Assembly: GCA_016720835.1 (NCBI GenBank)
Contig: JADKJW010000001.1
Span: 310,001 to 374,000 of the forward strand
DNA length: 64,000 nt
Direction of reading: 5' to 3'
Origin: Ignavibacteria bacterium
GTDB taxonomy: Bacteria > Bacteroidota > Ignavibacteria > SZUA-365
Of the stretch, positions 42,530 to 50,983 are shown one piece after another. A program made the position numbers and the translations under genes. Within the stretch, counting starts at the first letter, position 1. Each line of letters starts with the position of its first letter. The notes beneath the pieces were generated by a model, which saw nothing but the letters and a program-made list of their open reading frames with translations, did not search any database and was not told the DNA's origin.

Positions 42530-43282
42530 ATGATCATTGGGTGTATCGCGGACATTCACGAGGACATTGCAAGCCTGCAGGCCGCATTCGGGGCGCTGGA
42601 AACATTGCGCTGCGACGCCGTGTTCTGCCTGGGCGACATCGTCGGATTCTCACTGCCCTTCCAACGACACTGCGCGCGGCGCGACGCAAACGCGTGCATC
42701 GAGATGGTCAGGGAGCGCTGCTCCGCGGTTGTTGCGGGAAACCATGACATGGTCGCCGTCAAAAGAATCCCGCAACACCGTGCCGGCATTCGATACCGCG
42801 ACAACTGGTTTGAACTCGAGCATGCGAAGCGCGCGAGGCTGTCGCGTCACAGGACGTGGCGCTATGACGACTGCGAGCCACCACATCCGCTCACGGATGC
42901 GTCACGCGACTACCTGCACTCGCTGGAGGAGTATTCGGTGCTCGCCGTGGACGGTTTTCATTGCGTCATTTCACATTTCGCGTACCCCGACCTCTCCGGG
43001 TCGAGAGTGGATTCACTGAGAACGGCGCGCGATCCGAATGCCCATTTTCGATTCATGCGCATCCACGACTGCCTCCTGAGCATCACGGGACATGGTCATC
43101 CGGAAGGATTCGCCACCACGCATCGCGGGGAGGTCCTGTTCCTCCCGTTCGGTTCGTACCGGCTGGAGCGCACGCAGCGATGGATTGTGTGTCCCAGTGT
43201 CGCCCGGAGCAATCGCGCCAGCGGAATCCTGACTTTCGACACCGCAACGTTTGAGTTCAATGTCGTCCCTTTACCTGTATAA
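42530..43282 (+). CDS. Calcineurin-like metallophosphoesterase
   Basis: 250 residues from the ATG at 42530; earlier in-frame codons encode no family sequence. Metal-binding motifs of the YfcE/MJ0936-type fold are present: IADIHED (DxH), FCLGDIVGF (GDxxG), VAGNHD (GNHD), SHFAYP and TGHGHPEG (GHxH-like). Such enzymes cleave phosphodiesters or nucleotides. It is 21 nt upstream of the Cache-DUF294 gene and likely shares its transcript, so a role in turning over the signal of that protein is possible but unproven. Confidence 0.82.
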   Translation: MIIGCIADIHEDIASLQAAFGALETLRCDAVFCLGDIVGFSLPFQRHCARRDANACIEMVRERCSAVVAGNHDMVAVKRIPQHRAGIRYRDNWFELEHAKRARLSRHRTWRYDDCEPPHPLTDASRDYLHSLEEYSVLAVDGFHCVISHFAYPDLSGSRVDSLRTARDPNAHFRFMRIHDCLLSITGHGHPEGFATTHRGEVLFLPFGSYRLERTQRWIVCPSVARSNRASGILTFDTATFEFNVVPLPV

Positions 43283-43303
43283 TTCCACCTGGTAAGGATT
43301 TCC

Positions 43304-46195
43304 ATGAACACGCGCCTTTTCTGGCTTCACAATAGAATTTTCGTGGTGAAAATTCTGCTTCCCGCGTTTCTCACGCTCATCCTGTTCATCGTCTCCCTCT
43401 ATTACATCATCATCCCGCAATTCGAGAATATCATCATGGAGCGGAAACGGGAGATGATCCGCGAACTGACGAACACCGCGTGGCATGTTGCCGATCGATA
43501 TCACCAGGAAGTCGTCCAGGGGCGCATGACGCGCGAGGATGCGCAAGGAGCGACCATCGCCCAGATACGCCATCTCCGGTACGGCGTCGAAGGGAAGGAT
43601 TACTTCTGGATCACCGACTTCCAGCCGGTGATGATCATGCATCCTTTCCGTGGGGATTTGAATGGAAAACCACTCACGGACTTCACGGACTCGCACGGGA
43701 AGCGGCTGTTCGTCGAAATCGCGAAGCTGGTGCGGGAACGCGGAGACGGTTTCGTGGATTATACATGGCAGTGGAAGGACGATTCGACACGCATCGTTCC
43801 AAAGTTGTCGTTCGTCAAACCCTTCGCGCCATGGGGATGGATCATCGGCACTGGCATGTATATCGATGACGTGAAAATGGAAATTGCAAATCTGGAACGG
43901 GACGTGATCACGATTTCCGTCTGGATTACGATAACCATTTCGTTTCTTCTTGTCTTCATATTGATCCAGAATGTCAGAAGCGAGGTGAAACGCCTCAACG
44001 CGGAAAACGAACTCCGGGAATCGAAGGAAAAATACGAGGCACTGGTCGAAGCGACGACGGAAGGGTTGCTCATGGTGCTGGACGGTAAACAAACGTACTT
44101 CAATAAAACCCTCCTGGCCATGTCCGGGTATACGGAGGAGGAGGCGGGCTTGCTCGATCACCAGTCGCTCTTCCCCGCCCTGCAACCGGATGCGATCCGT
44201 GCAATGGACGCTCCGCATGCTGTGCGCGACGGGCACAACCCGCATGTCGAGACGAAATTGCAACGGAAAGACGGAGTGTCTCTGGACGTCCTGCTCACGG
44301 TTTCGCCGATATCGTTCTTCGGGAGGACCGGCGTGGTGGTTATTGTGAAGGACATCGGCCATCACAAGCAGATGGCGACGGCGCTCGATGAAAGCAGGGA
44401 GAAATTCCTCGCATTGACGAACCGTCTCTCGCTCGCGGTGTTTCGGACGGACGCAGGGAAGGAAATGCGCGTGGTGGAAGCCAACGCCGCAACGGCGATG
44501 ATCCTGGGCTATTCACATCCGGAGGAACTTCGCGGAACACCCTTCAGCGATCATTTTGAAGACCCGCAGACGGTCGGAATGATGATGAAGGAACTGTTCG
44601 ACACAGGATTTCTTGCGAACAGAATCACACGGTGTAAAAAACGGGATACGACGTCGATCGATATTTCGATGTCGATCGCTCTCGTCAGGGATGTTCATGG
44701 GAACGCGCAATACTGCGATATCCTCGCGGAGGACATTTCCAGGCACAAGCGGATTCAGGAGGATACCGGAACATTGCTCTCCGAACTCCAGGCGCCGCTG
44801 CAGTTCCTGCTTCAGCCAATCCTTCCTCTCGTGAAGGAACTGGTGGCATGCGACGGGCATGACAGCCTGCAGAAGGTCACGCGGATGATGTCCCGGATTC
44901 CAACGGACGTGGCAATGGTTCGAGACGAGGACGGCGCATTCATCGGCATGGTCACATCAGACGATGTACGGGAAGCCACTCTGGTGGACGGGTTCGCCGT
45001 CGATCGCAGCGTGACCGGCATCATGCGGTCTCCGCTCCATGCGGTATACAATTCAGCGTCGGTGTATGACGTGCTGGCGTTGCATCGCGAAAAACACCAT
45101 CGGTGCTATCCGGTCAAGAACGAGAGCGGCGTCATTTGCGGTACTGTCCATATGGACGATATTCAGCGCTCCGAACTCCACACGTATCTGTTCTTTGTAC
45201 ACCGGCTTCAGAATGCGGAATCCATCGCGGAAGTCTGTCATTGTCACGCGAGGCTCCTGCTGTACATCCGCCTGCTTATCGAAAGCGGCGCCGACGTGAA
45301 CACCATCGCGCGCGCCGTCACGATCATTTCCGATTCGACCGCGCGAAGGCTTCTCGAGCTTGCGATAGAGGAGCTCGGACCACCGCCCGTGAAATTTGCA
45401 TTCATCGCATTGGGAAGCGAAGGACGGTCCGAACAGACGCTGGTGACCGATCAGGACAACGCGATTCTCTATCAGGATGTCGAGAGCGGCAAGGAAGAGC
45501 TCGCGCGTGACTATTTCCAGCGGCTGGGCGAGCGGGTGTGCAACGCGCTGGACCGGGCTGGCTATGCGTTCTGCAAAGGCAATGTGATGGCGAAGAATCC
45601 CGCCTGGTCGCAGCCGTATTCCGTGTGGAAGCGCAATTTTTCAGATTGGGTGAATACCGCCAACCCCCAGGATTTGCTGGAAGTGAGCATCTTCTTCGAT
45701 TTCCGCTGCATTTACGGCGACGAATCGCTCACGGAGAAACTTCGAGACCATCTGGGCAATATCACGTCCGGCAACAACGCATTCTTCGTCTATCTTTCGG
45801 AAAACGCCCTGCGAAGAAAGCTTCCGGCCTGGCAGTTCAAAACGGCCGATCGGGTTGACCTCAAATCCGCATTGCTTCCTCTTGTGGAGATCGTGCGGAT
45901 CTATTCCCTGAAGAACAAGATCCGGAGCACCAATACGCTGGAAAGGCTTCAGCGACTGCGCGAGAAGGACATCTTCACCCCGGCAGGCCACAGGGATATT
46001 GCGCAAGCATATTCCTTTCTCGCGAAGCTGCGATACCAGAGTCAGGCAAAGTCCCTCGCCGGGAACGCTTCGGCAGGCAATACCGCGCAGACACAGGATC
46101 TCGCCGACATCGAAAAACTCGTGCTGCGGCGCATCCAATCCCAGATTGAAGATTTTCAAACAAAGCTGAGTCTCGACTTCAAAGGAACGCTCTGA
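43304..46195 (+). CDS. sCache-PAS-PAS-CBS-DUF294 signalling nucleotidyltransferase
   Basis: 963 residues. Order: membrane helix (about 13-36); periplasmic sCache_2 domain (about 45-190; KDYFWITDFQPVMIMHP, FVKPFAPWGWIIGTGMYIDDV); second helix (about 202-222); coiled linker; PAS 1 (about 240-355); PAS 2 (about 365-485); two CBS repeats (about 510-625); a GlnD-like nucleotidyltransferase (DUF294) with GSEGRSEQTLVTDQDNAI near 704-721; DUF294 C-terminal helices. DUF294-CBS proteins often sit beside ActP, but usually as soluble proteins. Here a sensor of the family known to bind acetate, pyruvate or propionate is fused on. No kinase domain is present. It is probably a sensor that modifies or controls acetate uptake. 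Confidence 0.88.
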   Translation: MNTRLFWLHNRIFVVKILLPAFLTLILFIVSLYYIIIPQFENIIMERKREMIRELTNTAWHVADRYHQEVVQGRMTREDAQGATIAQIRHLRYGVEGKDYFWITDFQPVMIMHPFRGDLNGKPLTDFTDSHGKRLFVEIAKLVRERGDGFVDYTWQWKDDSTRIVPKLSFVKPFAPWGWIIGTGMYIDDVKMEIANLERDVITISVWITITISFLLVFILIQNVRSEVKRLNAENELRESKEKYEALVEATTEGLLMVLDGKQTYFNKTLLAMSGYTEEEAGLLDHQSLFPALQPDAIRAMDAPHAVRDGHNPHVETKLQRKDGVSLDVLLTVSPISFFGRTGVVVIVKDIGHHKQMATALDESREKFLALTNRLSLAVFRTDAGKEMRVVEANAATAMILGYSHPEELRGTPFSDHFEDPQTVGMMMKELFDTGFLANRITRCKKRDTTSIDISMSIALVRDVHGNAQYCDILAEDISRHKRIQEDTGTLLSELQAPLQFLLQPILPLVKELVACDGHDSLQKVTRMMSRIPTDVAMVRDEDGAFIGMVTSDDVREATLVDGFAVDRSVTGIMRSPLHAVYNSASVYDVLALHREKHHRCYPVKNESGVICGTVHMDDIQRSELHTYLFFVHRLQNAESIAEVCHCHARLLLYIRLLIESGADVNTIARAVTIISDSTARRLLELAIEELGPPPVKFAFIALGSEGRSEQTLVTDQDNAILYQDVESGKEELARDYFQRLGERVCNALDRAGYAFCKGNVMAKNPAWSQPYSVWKRNFSDWVNTANPQDLLEVSIFFDFRCIYGDESLTEKLRDHLGNITSGNNAFFVYLSENALRRKLPAWQFKTADRVDLKSALLPLVEIVRIYSLKNKIRSTNTLERLQRLREKDIFTPAGHRDIAQAYSFLAKLRYQSQAKSLAGNASAGNTAQTQDLADIEKLVLRRIQSQIEDFQTKLSLDFKGTL

Positions 46196-46230
46196 ACCGT
46201 CGCCGCCTCGCGCGATACCGTGAAACTCTC

Positions 46231-46551
46231 TCAGCTGCGCTTCAAATCCTCCCGCAGCCGCTTGCGCACCAGATTCCGATGAAGCCTGTGGAACAGGCGG
46301 TGCAGTGCGAACAGCATCGCTCCGAAGGCCAAGGCGGACAATATCTCTGATACCGTCATCGAGAACCACCCGGCGGGAAAAGGGAGAGCGAAATCCATGC
46401 GCCCCAGGAGATAGGCGGACAGCGCGAAGACCGCAATGAGAATTTCCATTCGGAACCTCGTCCAGCCCGCGCGTTCCGCGAGTTTCCACAAGCGCTCCCG
46501 CTCTTCCGGCGTGCGGTCCCAGAGTTCGGGCAGATCTTTCGGAATCTTCAT
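46231..46551 (-). CDS. Small two-helix membrane protein, paralogue of 37367-37756
   Basis: 106 residues from the ATG at 46551 (an ATG at 46563 adds four). The N-terminus repeats the motif PELWDRTPEERERLW shared with the paralogue. Two hydrophobic helices (about 33-52 and 61-83) precede a basic amphipathic tail (LHRLFHRLHRNLVRKRLREDLKRS). No known family is recognised. Confidence 0.65.
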   Translation of the reverse strand: MKIPKDLPELWDRTPEERERLWKLAERAGWTRFRMEILIAVFALSAYLLGRMDFALPFPAGWFSMTVSEILSALAFGAMLFALHRLFHRLHRNLVRKRLREDLKRS

Positions 46552-46580
46552 GGCAAGGGTCATCCAGTTTCTGAAAGGAA

Positions 46581-46617
46581 CACACGGCCGCCGAAACGGG
46601 GATCCGGCGGCCGTGTG
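46581..46617 (-). terminator. 13-bp inverted repeat after the kbl-like gene
   Basis: CACACGGCCGCCG (46581-46593) pairs perfectly with CGGCGGCCGTGTG (46605-46617), loop 11. It lies past the 3' end of the acsA-acp-kbl-like operon. The run after it (TTCCTTTC) is only weakly T-rich, so termination is likely but the type is uncertain. Confidence 0.6.
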
Positions 46618-46724
46618 CTATTTCGGAAGGGGCTCAGCAGGCTTGGGACAATCGTCTTACTCCCCACTCCTCACCTGCGTCCCGACATACGGGACTTCGG
46701 TGAGCAGGCCTACTCCCCACTCTT

Positions 46725-47969
46725 CTACTCTCCGTACTTCGCGATGATCTCCGCTTTCGTCAGGCCGAGGATGCCGTACTTCTCGCCGACCTTTGTGAAG
46801 GCGTCGAGCGCCTTCTCGAGGTGGTGCATCTCGTGCGCGGCGGAGATCTGCGTGCGGATGCGCGCCTGCGCCTTCGGCACGACAGGGAAGAAGAAGCCGA
46901 CGGCGTAGATGCCGAGGTCGTAGAGGTCGCGCGCGAAATCCTGCGACAGCTTCGCGTTGAAGAGCATCACCGGAACGATGGGGGTCTCGCCCGCCTTGAT
47001 GATGAGTCCGGCCTTGGTGAGGCCCTCGCGCCACCACTGCGTGCTCTTCTCGAGCTTGTCGCGGCGCTCGGTGGTGCTGGAGATGAGGTCGATGACGCGG
47101 ATGGCGCCGGCGGCCACGACGGGCGGCACGGTGTTGGAGAAGAGATACGGACGCGCTTTCTGGCGGCACATCTCCACGAGTTCGCGGCGTCCGGACACGC
47201 AGCCGCCGCTGGCGCCGCCGAGCGCCTTGCCCAGCGTCGTCGTGATGATGTCGATGCGGCCCAGCACGCCGCAGTGCTCGTGCGTGCCGCGGCCGGTCTT
47301 GCCGATGAAGCCCGACGCGTGCGAATCGTCGAGGAACACCATCGCGTTGTACTTCTCGGCGAGCTCCACGATCTGGTCGAGCTTCGCGAGATCGCCGTCC
47401 ATCGAGAAGGAACCGTCGGTGATGATGAGGCGCGCGCGCTTGTCCTGATGCAACTGGAGCTTCTGCTCGAGGTGCGCCATGTCGCTGTGCTTGTAGGTGT
47501 CCTGCTGCGCCTTCGCGAGGCGCATGCCGTCCACGATGGAGGCGTGCACGAGGCGGTCGGCGATCATGACGTCCTGCTCGCCGAGCACGGCCTCGAAGAC
47601 GCCGCCGTTCGCGTCCATGCAGGACGGGAAGAGGATGGTGTCTTCGGTGCCGAGGAATTCGGTGAGCTTCTTCTCGAGTTCCTTGTGAATGTCCTGCGTG
47701 CCGCAGATGAAGCGGACGGAGGACATGCCGTAGCCGTGGGAATCGAGTCCGGCGTGCGCCGCGGCGATCACCTCGGGATGCGAGGAGAGGCCGAGGTAGT
47801 TGTTCGCGCACATGTTGATGACGTGCTTCATTTCGGAGCCGATCGGGAACACGGCTTCGATGTCGGCATCCTGCGGGGAGCAGATGACGCGCTCCTGCTT
47901 GAAGATGCCCTGCGACTGCATGTCGCCGAGTTGCTGCTGGTATGAGGTGCGGATTTCGGGACTGAACAT
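46725..47969 (-). CDS. Divergent KBL-like alpha-oxoamine synthase
   Basis: 414 residues of the same PLP family as kbl: INMCANNYLGLSSHP, SVRFICGTQDIHKELE, DDSHASGF, GTHEHCGV and TTTLGKALGGASGG with the Schiff-base Lys. It differs at sites near the active centre: FPSCMDANGG for YSSCFDANGG, and DRLVHASIVDG for DALNHASIIDG (Asn to Val before the conserved His). It lies 13 nt after an acyl carrier protein gene and in the operon of an acetyl-CoA-synthetase-like gene, not beside a threonine dehydrogenase. It may join an acyl group with an amino acid other than the canonical pair; plain glycine C-acetyltransferase remains possible. Confidence 0.82.
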   Translation of the reverse strand: MFSPEIRTSYQQQLGDMQSQGIFKQERVICSPQDADIEAVFPIGSEMKHVINMCANNYLGLSSHPEVIAAAHAGLDSHGYGMSSVRFICGTQDIHKELEKKLTEFLGTEDTILFPSCMDANGGVFEAVLGEQDVMIADRLVHASIVDGMRLAKAQQDTYKHSDMAHLEQKLQLHQDKRARLIITDGSFSMDGDLAKLDQIVELAEKYNAMVFLDDSHASGFIGKTGRGTHEHCGVLGRIDIITTTLGKALGGASGGCVSGRRELVEMCRQKARPYLFSNTVPPVVAAGAIRVIDLISSTTERRDKLEKSTQWWREGLTKAGLIIKAGETPIVPVMLFNAKLSQDFARDLYDLGIYAVGFFFPVVPKAQARIRTQISAAHEMHHLEKALDAFTKVGEKYGILGLTKAEIIAKYGE

Positions 47970-47981
47970 GGTGGTGCTCCG

Positions 47982-48236
47982 TTATTCGTTGATGCCGAAT
48001 TCCTTGAGCAGCACGGCGATGTTGTTGACGCTGTCGAACGCCTCGGGCGTCGCCTTCGCGTCGGGGATCGAGATGCTGTAGGTGGTCTCGAGGAACACCT
48101 TGAGGGACACCATGGAGAAGGAATCGACAATGCCGCTGGAGATCAGCGGGGTGTCGTAGGTCACCTCGCGGTCGTCGTCGGCTTCGAGGTACTCGTTCTT
48201 GACGTAGGTGAGGACGGCTTCTTTCAGTGCGGACAT
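47982..48236 (-). CDS. Acyl carrier protein
   Basis: 84 residues from the ATG at 48236. The phosphopantetheine site is VDSFSMVSL, with Ser in the expected D-S-(L/F) context, preceded by an acidic helix and followed by a four-helix ACP pattern (VFLETTYSISIP, VNNIAVLLKEFGI). It is not next to fatty-acid synthase genes; it lies between acsA and the kbl-like gene, spaced 37 and 12 nt. Confidence 0.85.
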   Translation of the reverse strand: MSALKEAVLTYVKNEYLEADDDREVTYDTPLISSGIVDSFSMVSLKVFLETTYSISIPDAKATPEAFDSVNNIAVLLKEFGINE

Positions 48237-48273
48237 GAATGGCTCCTTGTGGGTTATCGGGTGATGTACTGCG

Positions 48274-49977
48274 TCAATCGTTTTCGAGAGTGGAAATATC
48301 GCCGATGTCCTCGCCCCATTCCTTCGCGCGCAGGACGCGGCGCATGATCTTTCCGCTGCGCGTGCGCGGCAGCGACGCGACAAATTCGATGTCCTGCGGC
48401 ATGGCGAGCGCGGAGAGTTTCTTGCGGACGAAGTTCATGATGTCGAGCTCGAGCATCTTGTTCGCTTCGATACCCGGCTTGAGCGCGATGAAGACCTTCA
48501 CCACTTCCATGTTCACGGGATCGGGCTTGCCGACGGCGGCCGACTCGGCCACGGCCGGATGCTCGAGCAGGGCGGACTCGATCTCGAAGGGTCCGACGAG
48601 ATGTCCGGCGGTATTGATCACATCGTCGTCGCGGCCCACGAACCAGTAGTAGCCGTCCTCGTCGATGCTCGCGCGGTCGCCGCAGAGGTACCAGCCGTTC
48701 TTGAACTTGTTCTGGTACGTGGCCTCGTTCTTCCAATAGGTGCGGAACATCGACGGCCAGCCCGGACGGATCGCGATGAGGCCGACGAGGCCCGGCGTCG
48801 TGATTTCCTCGAAGGTCGAGAGATCCACGACGCCCGCGGTGATGCCCGGGAAGGGCTTGCCCATGGAGCCCGGCTTGATCGGCATGCCCGGGAAGTTGGT
48901 GATCATCATGCTGCCGGTTTCCGTCTGCCAGAACGTGTCGTGGAACATCCTCCCGAAGGCTTCCTGCGACCAGAGCACGGCCTCGGCGTTGAGCGGCTCG
49001 CCGACGCTGCAGAGATGGCGCAGCGCGGAGAGGTCGAACTTCTTCACGACGTCGATGCCTTCCTTCATCAGGCTGCGGATGGCCGTCGGGGCGGAGTACC
49101 ACACGGTGATCTTCATGGTCTCGAGGAAGCGGTACCAGCTCTCGGCCTTGAAGCCCGTGTCCGTCACGCACTGCGTCACGCCGTTCGCCCAGGGACCGAT
49201 GATGCCGTAGGAGGTGCCGGTGACCCAGCCCGGATCGGCGGTGCACCAGTAGATGTCGTCGTCATGCAGATCCAGCACGTATTTCGCGGTGATATATTGC
49301 GAGATCAGCGAATAGTGCACATGCTGCGCGCCCTTGGGCTTGCCCGTCGTGCCCGACGTATAGTGGAGCACGGAAGGGGTTTCCGCGAGCGAGGGGAAGA
49401 TGTCGAAGCTGTCGACGCGTTCGGCCTCGTCCATGTGGAAGGCGACTTCCTTCTCGCGCAGCGGTTTCACGCCGTCGTCGTCCACGACGACGATCAGCTT
49501 GAGCGTCGGGAGCTGCGGCACGATGGTGCGGACTTTCGCGAGGTGCTTCTTCTGGGTGATGACGACGGACGTGCCGGCATCCTCGAGGCGCGTGAGCAGC
49601 GAGTCGGCGCCGAACGCCGAGAACAGGGGCTGCGCAATGGCGCCGAGCTTGAGCACGCCGAGGAAGCCGAAGTAGAGTTCGGGCACCTTGTCCATGAACA
49701 GGCACACGCGCTCGCCGTCGCCGATGCCGTTGCTTTTGAGGAAGGCGGCGATGGTATTGGTGAGCTGGCGCATGTCGTTGAAGGTGTACTTCTTGACATG
49801 GCCGTCGTGCCCTTCCCAGATCAGCGCGAGCTTGTCCGCCTTGCCCATGCGGCAGATGCGATCCGTGCAGTACTCGCCGATGTTGATCACTGCTCCCGGC
49901 ACATAGCCGAGTTCTTTTTCCGAAATTTCCCAGGTGAAATTTTTTCGGGCGTCGTCATAATTGCCGATGTGGCTCAT
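48274..49977 (-). CDS. acsA: Acetate-CoA ligase (AcsA-type AMP-forming synthetase)
   Basis: 567 residues of the ANL adenylating family, like the shorter AcsA of Bacillus. It makes acetyl-CoA from acetate, ATP and CoA, releasing AMP and PPi. Motifs: YTSGTTGKPKG (A3 loop) near residue 209, DTFWQTETG (A5) with the Trp that limits the acyl pocket to short chains, the hinge region GRDDDVINTAGHLVGP, and the C-terminal catalytic Lys in PRTRSGKIMRR. It heads the acsA-acp-kbl-like operon behind a Bacteroidota-type promoter. It could load acetate for ActP-driven growth or supply the ACP. Confidence 0.93.
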   Translation of the reverse strand: MSHIGNYDDARKNFTWEISEKELGYVPGAVINIGEYCTDRICRMGKADKLALIWEGHDGHVKKYTFNDMRQLTNTIAAFLKSNGIGDGERVCLFMDKVPELYFGFLGVLKLGAIAQPLFSAFGADSLLTRLEDAGTSVVITQKKHLAKVRTIVPQLPTLKLIVVVDDDGVKPLREKEVAFHMDEAERVDSFDIFPSLAETPSVLHYTSGTTGKPKGAQHVHYSLISQYITAKYVLDLHDDDIYWCTADPGWVTGTSYGIIGPWANGVTQCVTDTGFKAESWYRFLETMKITVWYSAPTAIRSLMKEGIDVVKKFDLSALRHLCSVGEPLNAEAVLWSQEAFGRMFHDTFWQTETGSMMITNFPGMPIKPGSMGKPFPGITAGVVDLSTFEEITTPGLVGLIAIRPGWPSMFRTYWKNEATYQNKFKNGWYLCGDRASIDEDGYYWFVGRDDDVINTAGHLVGPFEIESALLEHPAVAESAAVGKPDPVNMEVVKVFIALKPGIEANKMLELDIMNFVRKKLSALAMPQDIEFVASLPRTRSGKIMRRVLRAKEWGEDIGDISTLEND

Positions 49978-50102
49978 CGATGATTGTCCTCCGGAACGGT
50001 GGGGTGGATCGGTGGTGTATCGCGTGCTGCGGTGGATCGGGGAAGAGGTGATGTGCGTCGTATTCGGAGATCAGACGGGGCCTGCGGTGTCCGGCAGGTC
50101 TG

Positions 50103-50133
50103 CAAATGTACGGAGGGGGAAGCTCGGAAGAAA
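50103..50133 (-). promoter_or_regulatory. Bacteroidota-type promoter for acsA operon
   Basis: On the minus strand TTTC (50133-50130), exactly 19 nt, then TACATTTG (50110-50103). This is a near-perfect -33/-7 pair. The leader to the acsA start is about 120 nt. Confidence 0.65.
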
Positions 50134-50162
50134 CAGGGGAGCGGGACCCGTCACGGCCGCGC

Positions 50163-50196
50163 AAAAAAAAGGCCGCCCCCGGACACCGGGAGCGGC
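50163..50196 (-). terminator. Rho-independent terminator after the 50219 barrel gene
   Basis: An 11-position stem with one mismatch (GCCGC..CCGG / CCGG..GCGGC, loop ACA) at 50172-50196 is followed on the minus strand by eight T (50170-50163). It lies 22 nt past the stop at 50219. Confidence 0.88.
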
Positions 50197-50218
50197 AACA
50201 TCGCGCGTGTATGAACGG

Positions 50219-50797
50219 TCAGAAATTGACGGGCATGGCCACGCCGACCATGATGCCCATGTAGCTCGCGCCTTCTTCAAGCTGCTCGGTATTGACAAAG
50301 TTGTAGGAGAGGGTCGCGTCAAGAAGGAGCGACGGGGTGATCGGGTAGAAGAAGCCGGCGAGGAGGCCGCCGCCGAAGGCCGCTTCGGTCTCGTCCTTGC
50401 GGATGGTCGTGATGACGTCCTTCACAATCTCGAGCTTGCGGGACACGAAGTTATATCCGAGCGACACGCCGATGTACGGACGGAAGTTCCCCTTGCCAAG
50501 CTGGTACCGGAGGCTGCCGAGGAGCGGGACGGTCGCCCAGTTGCCGGAGATATCTTCGCGTGTGGAGCTATGGCTGAACGTGATGTACCCGATCTGTCCG
50601 TTGACCCAGATCCCTTCCTCGATGAGGTTGTACATGAAACTGGCGTGCCCGCCGAACCCGGTCTGGTAGACCTGGTTGAACGTTCCTGTGGGAACGGCGA
50701 TGCCCACCTGCCCGCCGAGATAGGTCTGCTGCGCCTGGAGACGTGGAAGAAGCGCGAGGGTGCCAAGGAAGAGGACAATGGTCAACGTTCTTTTCAT
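50219..50797 (-). CDS. Outer-membrane beta-barrel protein, porin-like
   Basis: 192 residues. A signal peptide ends at RLQAQQ. The mature part alternates strands with Gly and aromatic residues (YLGGQVGIAVPTGTF, GGHASFMYNLIEEGIWVNGQIGYITF, RPYIGVSLGYNFVSR, GGGLLAGFFYPITPSLLLDATLSYNFV) and ends in MPVNF. It fits an eight-stranded OmpA/OmpW-like barrel. It is a single-gene transcript with a strong promoter and terminator. The function is unknown. Confidence 0.8.
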   Translation of the reverse strand: MKRTLTIVLFLGTLALLPRLQAQQTYLGGQVGIAVPTGTFNQVYQTGFGGHASFMYNLIEEGIWVNGQIGYITFSHSSTREDISGNWATVPLLGSLRYQLGKGNFRPYIGVSLGYNFVSRKLEIVKDVITTIRKDETEAAFGGGLLAGFFYPITPSLLLDATLSYNFVNTEQLEEGASYMGIMVGVAMPVNF

Positions 50798-50889
50798 GCG
50801 GGCCTCCGGAAAAGGGTGCGGGTGTTCATCTGTCAGAAGTGGGATGGATGAGGCGACTCGGGTGTTCGACCCGGAGAGACTCTAATGCG

Positions 50890-50920
50890 CAAAAGTAATA
50901 CTCTTCAACGAACAAACAAA
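50890..50920 (-). promoter_or_regulatory. Perfect Bacteroidota-type promoter for the 50219-50797 gene
   Basis: On the minus strand TTTG (50920-50917), exactly 19 nt, then TACTTTTG (50897-50890). Both elements match the consensus TTTG-N19-TAnnTTTG in full. Leader about 85 nt. Confidence 0.75.
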
Positions 50921-50983
50921 TCTGGATGAATCGTGAATGGTGAATGGTGAATCGTGAGGAGCCTGCCACCCTCCACAGGACCT

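Noticed and set aside
46725..47969. Serine palmitoyltransferase
   Set aside because: Context with an ACP fits, but the motifs GTHEHCGV and TLGKALGGASGG are those of KBL rather than known bacterial SPT. Kept as a KBL-like enzyme of uncertain substrate.
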